A stretch of DNA of 10,338 bases from CAYHWE01 sp964360445. Its GTDB lineage: Bacteria > Patescibacteriota > Patescibacteriia > Patescibacteriales > JAKAJF01. Both the position numbers and the translations under genes were made by a program. The stretch is from NCBI GenBank assembly GCA_964360445.1, contig CAYHWE010000034.1, positions 1-10,338 of the forward strand, in the 5' to 3' direction. The notes under the pieces were generated by a model, which was given only the letters and a program-made list of their open reading frames with translations, made no database searches and was not told where the DNA came from. Shown in pieces: positions 1-5,932 of this stretch; position 1 is the stretch's first letter, and the number at the start of each line of letters is the position of its first letter.

Positions 1-151
1 CGCAATCCTGGCGGATAATAGAGACTGATTCGGTTGCGGCTTGGGCTTTGAATTTGGCATAAAACAAAAAGCCGGCTGAACCGAATAAAAATATTGCCGC
101 AAAAAATGCGAGCAATAGCTGATGTTTTTTGTTCTTGATTATCCTATCCAT
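1..151 (-). CDS. N-terminal fragment of an exported or membrane-anchored protein (partial)
   Basis: An open frame starts with ATG at 151 and runs off the left edge, giving 50 residues. The start reads MDRIIKNKKHQLLLAFF: a basic N-terminus, then a hydrophobic helix at about residues 12-31, then the small-residue stretch KFKAQAATES. This is a signal peptide or single membrane anchor, possibly cleaved near AQA-A, so the rest of the protein should lie outside the cytoplasm. An extended -10 (TGC TAAAAT) lies just upstream and the preceding gene has a terminator, so this is probably a separate transcription unit. There is no good Shine-Dalgarno sequence. Too little is visible to name a family. Confidence 0.6.
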   Translation of the reverse strand, partial: MDRIIKNKKHQLLLAFFAAIFLFGSAGFLFYAKFKAQAATESVSIIRQDC

Positions 152-173
152 AATTCAAGTAAATCTTATTTTA

Positions 174-202
174 ATTTTAGCATAAATCAATACGATAGAA
201 AA
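174..202 (-). promoter_or_regulatory. Possible extended -10 promoter for the left-edge gene
   Basis: On the minus strand TAAAAT at 174-179 is preceded by TGC at 180-182, the extended -10 arrangement. The -35 position (197-202, TTTTCT) is a poor match. Initiation would fall about 15 nt before the ATG at 151. It lies downstream of a terminator, where a new promoter is expected. The AT richness of the region makes chance matches likely. Confidence 0.35.
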
Positions 203-206
203 TAGA

Positions 207-246
207 CACAAAAAAACAAGCCAAACCGATTATGGTTTAGCTTGTT
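207..246 (-). terminator. Rho-independent terminator after the small secreted protein gene
   Basis: A 13-bp stem pairs 234-246 with 215-227 around a 6-nt loop. On the minus strand all positions pair, one as G-T, and the stem is followed at once by a run of T (the A run at 211-216 on the plus strand). It sits about 18 bp past the stop codon at 264. The plus strand also has a T run after the stem, but with one mismatch in the stem, so the minus direction is preferred. Confidence 0.85.
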
Positions 247-263
247 CTATTTTTTATCCGATC

Positions 264-743
264 TTATTTGATGATAAACGGAGGCAGGATGAAAATCCAA
301 CGATATGCGTCCAGGTGCTTTGATATCTTCAGATACGCGCTGTCGCTTTCAGCTACCGTAATCTTCTTATCAGTCACCAGCTGATCCAGATGCGCTTTGA
401 TTTTTACCTTTACATTGTCCTTGAAACTGCTATTCGTATAACCGTAGCTCTTTATAATATCCTCCATTTTTTCCTTATTCTGCAATTTGCTCTTAAGGGT
501 GCTTGTGGAGATATTAAGAGTTTCCGCGTATGATTCAAAGACTTCCGGTCCTATGATATTGGCTTTCGGGATGCCGAACATATCAGGCTGCGGACGTGGA
601 TGCGGGCGATGTTTTATCGCTACGGAATGACGACGCGGCTGGATGCTATGCCCCGTATGGGCAAAAGCGGTATTAGGCGCGAAGGCGATTCCGACTCCGA
701 GGGCGATAACCGCCAATGCGATGATTTTTGCTGTCTTTTTCAT
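264..743 (-). CDS. Small secreted protein with histidine-rich N-terminus
   Basis: The 159-aa product begins with a clear Sec signal peptide: MKK, a hydrophobic core to about residue 22, and likely cleavage after AFA at residue 28. The mature N-terminus (about 29-53) is rich in His, Pro and Arg and could bind metal or be disordered. Residues from about 65 to 145 look helical and resemble, by eye, bacterial secreted proteins that pair a segment like LNIS-STLKSKLQNKEK (short helix plus 'step' pattern) with a later helix of the LVTDKKIT type. I cannot name the family firmly. The C-terminal tail is hydrophobic (WIFILPPFIIK). The gene follows the sigma and candidate anti-sigma genes by 81 bp and is closed by a terminator, so it may be a target or a partner of that regulatory pair. 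A TATAAT box lies 14 nt before the ATG, and there is no Shine-Dalgarno sequence. Confidence 0.75.
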   Translation of the reverse strand: MKKTAKIIALAVIALGVGIAFAPNTAFAHTGHSIQPRRHSVAIKHRPHPRPQPDMFGIPKANIIGPEVFESYAETLNISTSTLKSKLQNKEKMEDIIKSYGYTNSSFKDNVKVKIKAHLDQLVTDKKITVAESDSAYLKISKHLDAYRWIFILPPFIIK

Positions 744-757
744 AGTGTAGAAAATAA

Positions 758-763
758 ATTATA
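758..763 (-). promoter_or_regulatory. Putative -10 box (TATAAT) of the small secreted protein gene
   Basis: TATAAT on the minus strand ends 14 nt before the ATG at 743, so transcription would start only a few bases ahead of the start codon. No recognisable -35 element is found 16-18 bp upstream. The element could be a weak housekeeping promoter, or the gene could be transcribed by read-through from the sigma operon. Confidence 0.4.
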
Positions 764-824
764 ATTGACCTTTTAAGCGCAGGCTTTTGGGTCTGATACA
801 TATAATACAACCGTCCTGATCGTT

Positions 825-1625
825 TTATTTCATTTCCGGCAATAATGGGGGCATCTGCCTCATCGGCTGGCCATGTCTTAATCCCGGAGGCAGATTATTT
901 ATCCGCTGCTTCAGCATAAAAGCTCTTTTTTCATCCATCGGCTTGATGCTCCTGGCGTGGAATCCTTCTCCCCTGTCCCGTCCGGCCGCGACGATATAAT
1001 CCCCTTCTTCTATGTCATCCATATCATCATTGATCCTTATGGCTTTTATTCCATGCGGAGTCGATACGATAAGATTTCCGTCTTTTATCTCCTCGACTTT
1101 ACCGACGACTCCGAAACGTTGCTCCATATCTTTCCGCCCATAAAAAGGTTTTAAGATAAAACTTTCTTTCCTGCCGTCATCAACTCTCTCCTCCAAAACC
1201 TTGTTCACGCCGCTCCAAGCCATAATGCTTCCGCCGGAAACGACAAAGATGATCAGCGCAGCCGTTATGTAAACAAAAGATCTTTTATAAGAAACATCAT
1301 ATTTTTTAAGAAGGCAGGCCGCAAGAATCATGAACGCGATAAATCCGATAACCCAAAGATAAGGAAATGATTCGAGAAAAGCCAAAGCTCCGCCGCTTCC
1401 GAGACTCAGATACGCCAAATATCCTGATGACTTGATGTAAAACATGGCCAGGTTAAGAAAAAATACGGCTGACAGGACGGAAAGGGTCAGACCGCCGCCA
1501 AGCCCGAGTTTCTCGGCCAAAAAAATATATTTTGAGCGCAGCCTGATATGGCCGCTTTTTATTTCGGCCATTATCCTTTCTTCCAGTTTTACTTCTTTAT
1601 TATTTTCCATAATTGTCATATACAT
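825..1625 (-). CDS. Three-helix membrane protein, candidate anti-sigma factor
   Basis: The 266-aa product has a short charged N-terminus containing LEERIMAEIKSGHIRLRSK, then three predicted membrane helices at about 43-64, 87-106 and 116-137, and an extracytoplasmic C-terminal part. Residues about 170-230 alternate short strands (GVVGKVEEIKDGNLIVSTP... then EEGDYIVAAG), resembling the small beta-barrel DUF5666-type domain. The tail is Pro/Met rich. The gene overlaps the end of the ECF sigma gene, the usual arrangement for a sigma factor and its membrane anti-sigma partner. The N-terminus has no obvious zinc-binding anti-sigma motif (HxxxCxxC), so the role is inferred from context. Three ATGs (codons 1, 3 and 6) are possible. 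All overlap the sigma stop codon, and translational coupling is likely. The first is reported because a weak GGTG lies upstream. Confidence 0.65.
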   Translation of the reverse strand: MYMTIMENNKEVKLEERIMAEIKSGHIRLRSKYIFLAEKLGLGGGLTLSVLSAVFFLNLAMFYIKSSGYLAYLSLGSGGALAFLESFPYLWVIGFIAFMILAACLLKKYDVSYKRSFVYITAALIIFVVSGGSIMAWSGVNKVLEERVDDGRKESFILKPFYGRKDMEQRFGVVGKVEEIKDGNLIVSTPHGIKAIRINDDMDDIEEGDYIVAAGRDRGEGFHARSIKPMDEKRAFMLKQRINNLPPGLRHGQPMRQMPPLLPEMK

Positions 1626-2157
1626 TTTTCACCGCTTTCTTGCCGCGGAAGATCAGCGTCCCGACCGTGCTTACCGGAACGCGCAAAATATCGCTTATCT
1701 CCTCATACGATCTTTCCTCAAAAAAGTAAAGGATCAACGGTTCGCGGTATTTCATATCGACTTTCTCAAGGCACTCCGCCACCATTTCTTTAAGGACCTT
1801 CTTATCAATCATATCCTCCAGTCCGTCGCCCTTATCCGGCAGGCTGAAAGCGACATCTTCAAGCGGCACTTTCTTCTCCCTGGAGATCTTCTTGATATGG
1901 TTTACCGCTTCATTGTGGGCTATCCTATAAATCCAGGAGGAAAATTTTTTTTCAGCATCAAAACCATATAAATTCTTATATGCTTTTATGAATACATTCT
2001 GCAGGATATCTTCCGATTCAGCCCGGTCTCCGCACAGACGAAAAAGATAGTTAAACAGCTTATTCTGGTAACGTTTCACTATTTCGCCATACAGATCGAT
2101 TTTCCCATCTCTGATTTCACAGATCAATTGTTCATCGCTAAGATTGCTCAATTCCAT
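1600..2157 (-). CDS. ECF-type RNA polymerase sigma factor (sigma-70 family)
   Basis: The 185-aa product shows a sigma region 2 at about residues 22-90 (YQNKLFNYLFRLCGDRAESE, then the ILQNVFIKAY and KFSSWIYRIAHN segments that bind the core enzyme and the -10) and a sigma region 4 helix-turn-helix at about 125-180 (REPLILYFFEERSYEEISDI, with VPVSTVGTLIFRGKKA as recognition helix). Length and domain order are those of extracytoplasmic-function sigma factors. The frame is open upstream to a TTG at 2205, but ATG at 2157 gives the typical start MELSNLSDEQLI and clears the upstream cca stop, so it is preferred. The gene overlaps the downstream membrane protein, its likely anti-sigma partner. TATAAT at 2170-2175 is 12 nt before the ATG and no Shine-Dalgarno sequence is seen. 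Target promoters cannot be identified from this window. Confidence 0.9.
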   Translation of the reverse strand: MELSNLSDEQLICEIRDGKIDLYGEIVKRYQNKLFNYLFRLCGDRAESEDILQNVFIKAYKNLYGFDAEKKFSSWIYRIAHNEAVNHIKKISREKKVPLEDVAFSLPDKGDGLEDMIDKKVLKEMVAECLEKVDMKYREPLILYFFEERSYEEISDILRVPVSTVGTLIFRGKKAVKNVYDNYGK

Positions 2158-2169
2158 ACTAGGATGATT

Positions 2170-2175
2170 ATTATA
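2170..2175 (-). promoter_or_regulatory. Putative -10 box (TATAAT) of the sigma factor gene
   Basis: A perfect TATAAT on the minus strand lies 12 nt ahead of the chosen ATG, just past the end of the cca gene. No convincing -35 is present at 16-18 bp. If used, the sigma and membrane protein genes could be transcribed apart from cca, with a leader of only a few bases. Confidence 0.4.
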
Positions 2176-2192
2176 CAATCTGATGCCTGGCT

Positions 2193-3683
2193 TTATTTCA
2201 CCCAAAATTCTTTTTTCAGCTCTTCGTCATCCTCCATTTTCTTCTCCTCAATCTTCTCTTTCGCCTTTTCCCTTAATTGAGCCAGATCAAAATCATCCAG
2301 TTCAGCGCTCCTTTTTTCAAGATATTCTTTCGTATTCATGTCCGGATTCTCGATCACTTCGCTTAAGAGCACATCAAGGATCGCCCCGATCTTCGGTCCC
2401 GGCGCTATCCCTAAAAGTTTAATCAGGTCATCGCCGTTGACCTTCAGCATCTTGGCAGAGATCGGATGCTGGCGCACTTTCTCTATCATATATTCAAGAT
2501 GGCGCAGCTTATACGGTTTTGCTTTCGGTACTCCCGACCCCAGCCTGTCTGCGATCCTAAGGTCGATCAGGTCTTTCAGATTTTCCTCGCCGACTTTTAC
2601 GATCAGCCTTCTGACCGAGCTCTCAGTCACCTCGCCCACATTGTAATAGAACATGTGGTTGCGGACCAAAAGGCTTACTTTATCAATGTCTTCGTTGGAA
2701 AATTTCAATCTTTTCATTATCTTCTCGGTCACTCTCGCTCCGATGAAATCATGGTTGTAAAAAGTAGCCCCGCCATCGATTATCCTTTTAGTTTGCGGCT
2801 TGGCGATATCGTGCAAAAGGGCTGCGAATCTTACCCGCCAATCTTTGCTCGGACAATATTTCAAAGACAATAAAGAATGCTTGAAAACAGTATGGATGTG
2901 GTGTTTTGCCTGCTCGACCCCGATCCCTTTTTCAAGCTCCGGAATCAGGTATTGCAGCAGCTTGAAATCATGGAGCATCATTATGCCTTCGTAGGCCCTG
3001 TCTGATTGCAAAATTCTAACAAGCTCGTCGCGCAATCTTTCATTGGAAATGAATTTTATGCTGCCGGCCAGTTTCACGATCGCCCTTTCTGTTTTCGGCT
3101 CGATGCTGAATTTAAGCTGGCAAGAGAATCTGACCGCCCTCATCATCCTCAAGGCATCTTCTTTGAATCTATCCGTCGGCTCGCCGACTGCCCGAACAAC
3201 TTTTTTATCCAGATCTTTTCTTCCGCCGAATAAATCAACTAACTCATATTTCTCGCCATCAATTTCTATTTCTTCGCTTCCGGCTTCCGGCTTCTTATCC
3301 GCCGCCCTGCCGATTGCCATAGCATTAACAGTGAAATCACGCCTCTCTAAATCCCTGTCCAGCCTATCTTCGAATGTAATCTGGTCGGGATGGCGCCTAT
3401 CGCTATAACCCTGTTCAGATCTATACGTGGTAACCTCTACAACATATTCAGTTTCTTCCTTTTCATTCTTTACCGGAACGATTACGGTTCCGAAAATATT
3501 TTCATATTTGCCTTCCGGGAAAACTTCCAATATATCATCCGGCCTGGCGCTGGTCGTAACATCCCAGTCCTTCGGCTCGACCCCGCGCAAAAAATCGCGG
3601 ACGCAGCCGCCAACGATATATGCTTCGAATCCCGCATTTTCTAATTTTTCCAATATTTCCTGTATGTATTCCGGTATGACCAT
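2193..3683 (-). CDS. cca: CCA-adding enzyme / poly(A) polymerase family tRNA nucleotidyltransferase with HD domain
   Basis: This enzyme adds or repairs the 3'-terminal CCA of tRNAs. The 496-aa product has the class II nucleotidyltransferase signature: GGCVRD at residues 25-30, the metal-binding DWD at 39-41, and RRDFTVNAMA at about 114-123. The RNA-binding neck follows (EDALRMMRAVRF, 175-186), then ERLRDEL near 215-221. An HD-type phosphohydrolase motif (ALLHDIAKP, H291 and D292) lies in the C-terminal half, as in many long bacterial versions. The last 30 residues are a highly charged Glu/Lys tail. The ATG at 3683 sits 8 nt after a near-consensus promoter, so the message is probably leaderless. 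The sigma gene follows 35 bp downstream on the same strand. Whether it adds the whole CCA or only part cannot be read with certainty from sequence by eye. Confidence 0.95.
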   Translation of the reverse strand: MVIPEYIQEILEKLENAGFEAYIVGGCVRDFLRGVEPKDWDVTTSARPDDILEVFPEGKYENIFGTVIVPVKNEKEETEYVVEVTTYRSEQGYSDRRHPDQITFEDRLDRDLERRDFTVNAMAIGRAADKKPEAGSEEIEIDGEKYELVDLFGGRKDLDKKVVRAVGEPTDRFKEDALRMMRAVRFSCQLKFSIEPKTERAIVKLAGSIKFISNERLRDELVRILQSDRAYEGIMMLHDFKLLQYLIPELEKGIGVEQAKHHIHTVFKHSLLSLKYCPSKDWRVRFAALLHDIAKPQTKRIIDGGATFYNHDFIGARVTEKIMKRLKFSNEDIDKVSLLVRNHMFYYNVGEVTESSVRRLIVKVGEENLKDLIDLRIADRLGSGVPKAKPYKLRHLEYMIEKVRQHPISAKMLKVNGDDLIKLLGIAPGPKIGAILDVLLSEVIENPDMNTKEYLEKRSAELDDFDLAQLREKAKEKIEEKKMEDDEELKKEFWVK

Positions 3684-3691
3684 ATGCGGAA

Positions 3692-3720
3692 ATTATATTA
3701 TATCAGCGCTTTTAAGTCAA
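3692..3720 (-). promoter_or_regulatory. Promoter of cca (TTGACT-17-TATAAT), leaderless
   Basis: On the minus strand -35 TTGACT (3715-3720) and -10 TATAAT (3692-3697) are separated by exactly 17 bp. Only 8 nt separate the -10 from the ATG at 3683, so initiation should fall at or next to the A of the start codon. Confidence 0.8.
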
Positions 3721-3735
3721 AGCGTAATTTTAGAT

Positions 3736-3772
3736 AAAAAAAGGAGCGGTGCCTTTATCAGACACGCGCCCC
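3736..3772 (-). terminator. Rho-independent terminator of the two-small-protein unit
   Basis: On the minus strand a GC-rich stem pairs 3763-3772 with 3743-3751 (one bulged base, one G-T pair, 11-nt loop) and is followed directly by seven T residues (plus-strand A run 3736-3742). It lies about 20 bp past the stop codon of the 34-aa protein, and so separates that unit from the cca promoter immediately downstream. Confidence 0.75.
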
Positions 3773-3792
3773 GGTGTATTTCCTTCAAACAT

Positions 3793-3897
3793 CTAAAAAA
3801 AATTTTTCAGACGTTTAAGGATTTCTTCGCGGATTGATATCGCTATCACCACGAAGAAAAGAAGAAAAGGCCCTAACGCCATTGCTAAGTCTTCCAT
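3793..3897 (-). CDS. 34-aa membrane miniprotein
   Basis: An ATG at 3897 opens a 34-codon frame ending in TAG at 3793. The product starts MEDLAMALGPFLLFFVVIAI, a single hydrophobic helix at about residues 6-22, and ends in a strongly basic, amphipathic tail (REEILKRLKNFF). A purine-rich GGGGG ribosome binding site lies 5 nt before the ATG. The gene is 19 nt downstream of a second miniprotein gene, behind one strong promoter and ahead of a terminator, which is good evidence for real translation. By the positive-inside rule the C-terminus would face the cytoplasm. Function is unknown. Candidates are a small subunit of a membrane complex, a membrane-active peptide toxin or a stress peptide, and nothing in the sequence decides between them. 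Confidence 0.7.
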   Translation of the reverse strand: MEDLAMALGPFLLFFVVIAISIREEILKRLKNFF

Positions 3898-3916
3898 CTT
3901 GACCCCCTTTTTTTCA

Positions 3917-4000
3917 TTATTGTTTTAAAAAAGCCATCAAAAGTGTCATTGAAATAAGCCAAAATGACACAACATTAGCAACAAAAAATGCGCTTTCCAT
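3917..4000 (-). CDS. 27-aa membrane miniprotein
   Basis: An ATG at 4000 opens a 27-codon frame ending in TAA at 3917. Nearly the whole product is one hydrophobic helix (MESAFFVANVVSFWLISMTL and a short LMAFLKQ end). A full AAGGAGG Shine-Dalgarno sequence lies at 4008-4014, 7 nt before the ATG, the best in the window. Transcription would come from the consensus promoter at 4056-4084, leaving a leader of about 50 nt. The 34-aa gene follows 19 nt later, so the two are co-transcribed. No family is recognised. Confidence 0.7.
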   Translation of the reverse strand: MESAFFVANVVSFWLISMTLLMAFLKQ

Positions 4001-4055
4001 ATAACAACCTCCTTATTGTAGGTTGCACATATATATCACACATTTGTATAAATAT

Positions 4056-4084
4056 ATTATATCACATTATGATATATTTGTCAA
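4056..4084 (-). promoter_or_regulatory. Strong sigma-70 promoter with internal palindromic operator
   Basis: On the minus strand a perfect -35 TTGACA (4079-4084) and a perfect -10 TATAAT (4056-4061) are separated by 17 bp. The spacer and the start of the -10 hold a perfect inverted repeat, TATATCA-TAATG-TGATATA, at about 4059-4077. A repressor bound there would block both hexamers. A related string (GTGTGATATATATGTG) recurs in the leader near 4026-4041. The plus-strand protease gene starts 38 bp away on the other side, so this site might affect it too. Confidence 0.8.
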
Positions 4085-4121
4085 TAGTGATGGATGCCCT
4101 ATTTCATGATAGCATAAAATC

Positions 4122-4499
4122 ATGGAAACAATCTACATATTCGGCAATCCCCTCCTGTCTTTCGACAGTCTGCCGATCCAACTCATACCTGACCTGCGGA
4201 AAGAATTTCCCGGATTCAATTTTGTTTACAAGGACCCGAATGAAAATCTGCATCCGGAAAATGGCGAATTGATCATTATAGATACGGTTGTCGGCCCGGA
4301 CGAAGTTATTGTCTTGAATGACACGGACAAGATAGAATCAAGCCCGTCCGTCTCGATGCATGATCTTGACCTTGGATTTAATTTGAAATTGTTGCAAAAA
4401 ATCGGTGAATTAAAAAAAATAACAATATTCGGCGTGCCGGCAGGAATGGATAAATCCGAAGCGCTGAGACAATTGATCAATCGAATACAAGCGTTATGA
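4122..4499 (+). CDS. [NiFe]-hydrogenase maturation endopeptidase (HycI/HybD-like)
   Basis: This family cleaves the C-terminal peptide from the [NiFe] large subunit after nickel insertion. The 125-aa product keeps the family pattern: IYIFGNPLLSFDSLP at 4-18 (the GNxL...D/E region; D15 at the metal-ligand position), IIIDTV at 51-56 (D54 at the second ligand), and SMHDLDLGFNL at 78-88 (H80 at the third). FGVPAG near 103-108 matches the later GIQP-like strand. It is at the short end for the family, and the DDG core is changed to FDS. The gene is convergent with the large subunit, 17 bp apart, and is the only plus-strand member of the hydrogenase locus. No Shine-Dalgarno sequence precedes the ATG, and an in-frame stop lies 12 nt upstream, so this start is the only reasonable one. 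Divergence makes me say homologue rather than proven protease. Confidence 0.8.
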   Translation: METIYIFGNPLLSFDSLPIQLIPDLRKEFPGFNFVYKDPNENLHPENGELIIIDTVVGPDEVIVLNDTDKIESSPSVSMHDLDLGFNLKLLQKIGELKKITIFGVPAGMDKSEALRQLINRIQAL

Positions 4500-4513
4500 G
4501 TTATGAGTTATGC
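4493..4513. repeat. Three tandem 7-bp units (GTTATGA) at the convergent gene ends
   Basis: Two exact copies and one copy differing in the last base lie head to tail, and the first holds the TGA stop of the protease gene. No hairpin with a T run is present in the 17 bp between the convergent genes. Read-through in both directions is therefore possible, and the repeat may simply reflect slippage. Confidence 0.6.
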
Positions 4514-4516
4514 GAA

Positions 4517-5812
4517 TTACTTCCAATGTATCTTTAAAAAATGCGAAGCGCAGGACATGCAAGGATCATAGGCTCTTATCAGTTTTTCCGCGCTCTTCTT
4601 GATCTGTATTTCCAACTCCTCCTTTGACGGATTCGAAGCGCAAAGATCATTAACGATCTGTCTTACATCCTCGCGCATATTGACCAGATTCTGCGCGGTC
4701 GGAATGACCAGATTGACGTAATCCACTTTTCCATTCTTGATCCCGACCCAATAATACAAAGTACCGCGCGGCGCCTCGATAACGCCGACTCCTTCTCCGT
4801 CCAATTTAGCCGGTTTGATCGGAGCCTCTTTCTTGAAATCAGTATTTTCTAACAGCTCGATCGAGTGATCGATGCAATGCATGATTTCGATCGCTTGCGC
4901 TAAATTATTATGGTAGACATTTTCAGACGGGAAAAACGCAAGATATTTCTGCATCTCTTTCTTGGTATCCGCGTGCAAACTGTCCTTATTCAAATTCAGT
5001 CTGGACAGGGCACCGACCATGAATTCCTTACCCTCGAAATCAAAACTGGTCGCTTGGGAATACGGCAAAATCACCTTATGCAAATGATCGGCGAATCCGC
5101 TTTCTTTGATCACTTCTCCGGTTGAACTCTTAATATCGCCTTCTAAAAATGAAAAATCAGACGGAGCCAAAGCGACGAAATTAGTCTTTCTTTTTAACTC
5201 CCAATCGCATTTGTAAAAAATTTCCGCCAACTCCATGACAAATCCCCTGACACTCCTTAACTCATCGACAACCGCTTTTATTTTCGTCTTATCGACCTCA
5301 TTCGAAAATCCGCCGACCTGCTCGAAAGGAGCATGTACCGCCCTGCCCGCAACCAGGTTGGATAAATTATTTCCCGCTTCTTTCACGTGCAAAGACTGGT
5401 GGATAATTTCTTTGTTCACCTCTGCCAAATCTAAAACAGAATCAACATCATACAGGTCAGGCAGGACAAAAAAATATAAATGCAAAGCATGGTCGCGGAT
5501 CATCAAGCTATACATAGTCAATTTCCTTAAGATCATCGTTTGTTCAGTCGGCTTGATATCCAAAGCTTTCTCGATAGCCTCGATGCAGCCGGTAAGATGC
5601 GCGATAGAGCAGGTTCCGCAGATACGGGAAACAAGCTGGGGCACGCTATTATATGATTGCTCCTGCACGGCCTGGCTGAAAAAGCGTTTGTTTTCCATGA
5701 CCTTCAAAAATACATTCCTAACCTTCCCATCCCTGATCTCGATATCCAGATCGGCATGGCCTTCTATTTTTGAAATCTTATTGATACTGACATCTAAATC
5801 ACAACTATGCAT
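4517..5812 (-). CDS. [NiFe]-hydrogenase large (catalytic) subunit, group 3-like
   Basis: The 431-aa product carries both nickel-binding motifs: RICGTCSIAH (C65, C68) and DPCMSCASH (C418, C421). It also keeps KIEGH near the N-terminus (E17), DHALHLYFFVLPDL (108-121), AGRAVHAPFEQVGGF (155-169) and the EAPRGTLYYW segment (346-355), features I associate with cytosolic group 3 enzymes. Only seven residues follow the last motif (FLKIHWK), the peptide that the convergent protease would remove. The frame is open 28 codons further upstream, but that stretch is encoded by the palindromic repeat at 5830-5911 and has no counterpart in the family, so ATG at 5812 is taken. No diaphorase, ferredoxin or ion-pump subunit follows, and the operon ends here. 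Whether the enzyme evolves or consumes H2 cannot be read from sequence. Confidence 0.95.
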   Translation of the reverse strand: MHSCDLDVSINKISKIEGHADLDIEIRDGKVRNVFLKVMENKRFFSQAVQEQSYNSVPQLVSRICGTCSIAHLTGCIEAIEKALDIKPTEQTMILRKLTMYSLMIRDHALHLYFFVLPDLYDVDSVLDLAEVNKEIIHQSLHVKEAGNNLSNLVAGRAVHAPFEQVGGFSNEVDKTKIKAVVDELRSVRGFVMELAEIFYKCDWELKRKTNFVALAPSDFSFLEGDIKSSTGEVIKESGFADHLHKVILPYSQATSFDFEGKEFMVGALSRLNLNKDSLHADTKKEMQKYLAFFPSENVYHNNLAQAIEIMHCIDHSIELLENTDFKKEAPIKPAKLDGEGVGVIEAPRGTLYYWVGIKNGKVDYVNLVIPTAQNLVNMREDVRQIVNDLCASNPSKEELEIQIKKSAEKLIRAYDPCMSCASHFLKIHWK

Positions 5813-5829
5813 AGGATTTAATTGAGCTT

Positions 5830-5911
5830 TGTCATTTCGAATGAGCGGCAGCGAGTGAGAAATCTCGGCAAACGCGCTGGATGAGATCTCTCGCATCCGC
5901 TCGAGATGACA
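5830..5911. repeat. 82-bp imperfect palindromic interspersed-type repeat
   Basis: The two ends are inverted copies: TGTCATTTCGA at the left and the reverse complement of TGTCATCTCGA at the right. Further matching blocks inside are GCGG, GCGAG and the ATCTC box on each arm. The element would fold into a long hairpin. It occupies most of the 120-bp gap between the small and large subunit genes and gives the large subunit ORF a spurious 28-codon N-terminal extension. The text is of the kind often seen scattered in bacterial draft genomes. A second copy is not present in this window, so dispersal is not shown here. Confidence 0.75.
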
Positions 5912-5932
5912 GTAAAATTTTTAAAACTTAAT

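Noticed and set aside
1444..1971. Plus-strand ORFs across the left half (for example 1444-1971, 2466-2873, 3427-3837)
   Set aside because: They are antisense to clearly recognisable minus-strand genes, have no family features or ribosome binding sites, and are shadows of the real frames.
2158..2205. Upstream TTG start giving a longer sigma factor
   Set aside because: TTG with no ribosome binding site, overlapping the end of cca; the ATG at 2157 gives the usual ECF sigma N-terminus.
3988..4272. 94-aa plus-strand ORF across the miniprotein promoter and protease start
   Set aside because: It overlaps the strong minus-strand promoter and the protease gene in another frame, and shows no protein-like pattern or start signal.
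4493..4513. Tandem GTTATGA units as a CRISPR-like or regulatory array
   Set aside because: Only three 7-bp copies without spacers; most simply slippage at a gene end. No CRISPR array is present anywhere in the window.
4517..4540. Very short C-terminal tail on the large subunit as a sign of protease-independent maturation
   Set aside because: Short tails after the last DPCxxCxxH are known among group 3 enzymes that are still processed, and a protease homologue lies next door.
5813..5896. 28-residue N-terminal extension of the large-subunit reading frame
   Set aside because: The stretch is encoded by one arm of the palindromic repeat and precedes the family's normal start. The ATG at 5812 gives a conventional N-terminus.
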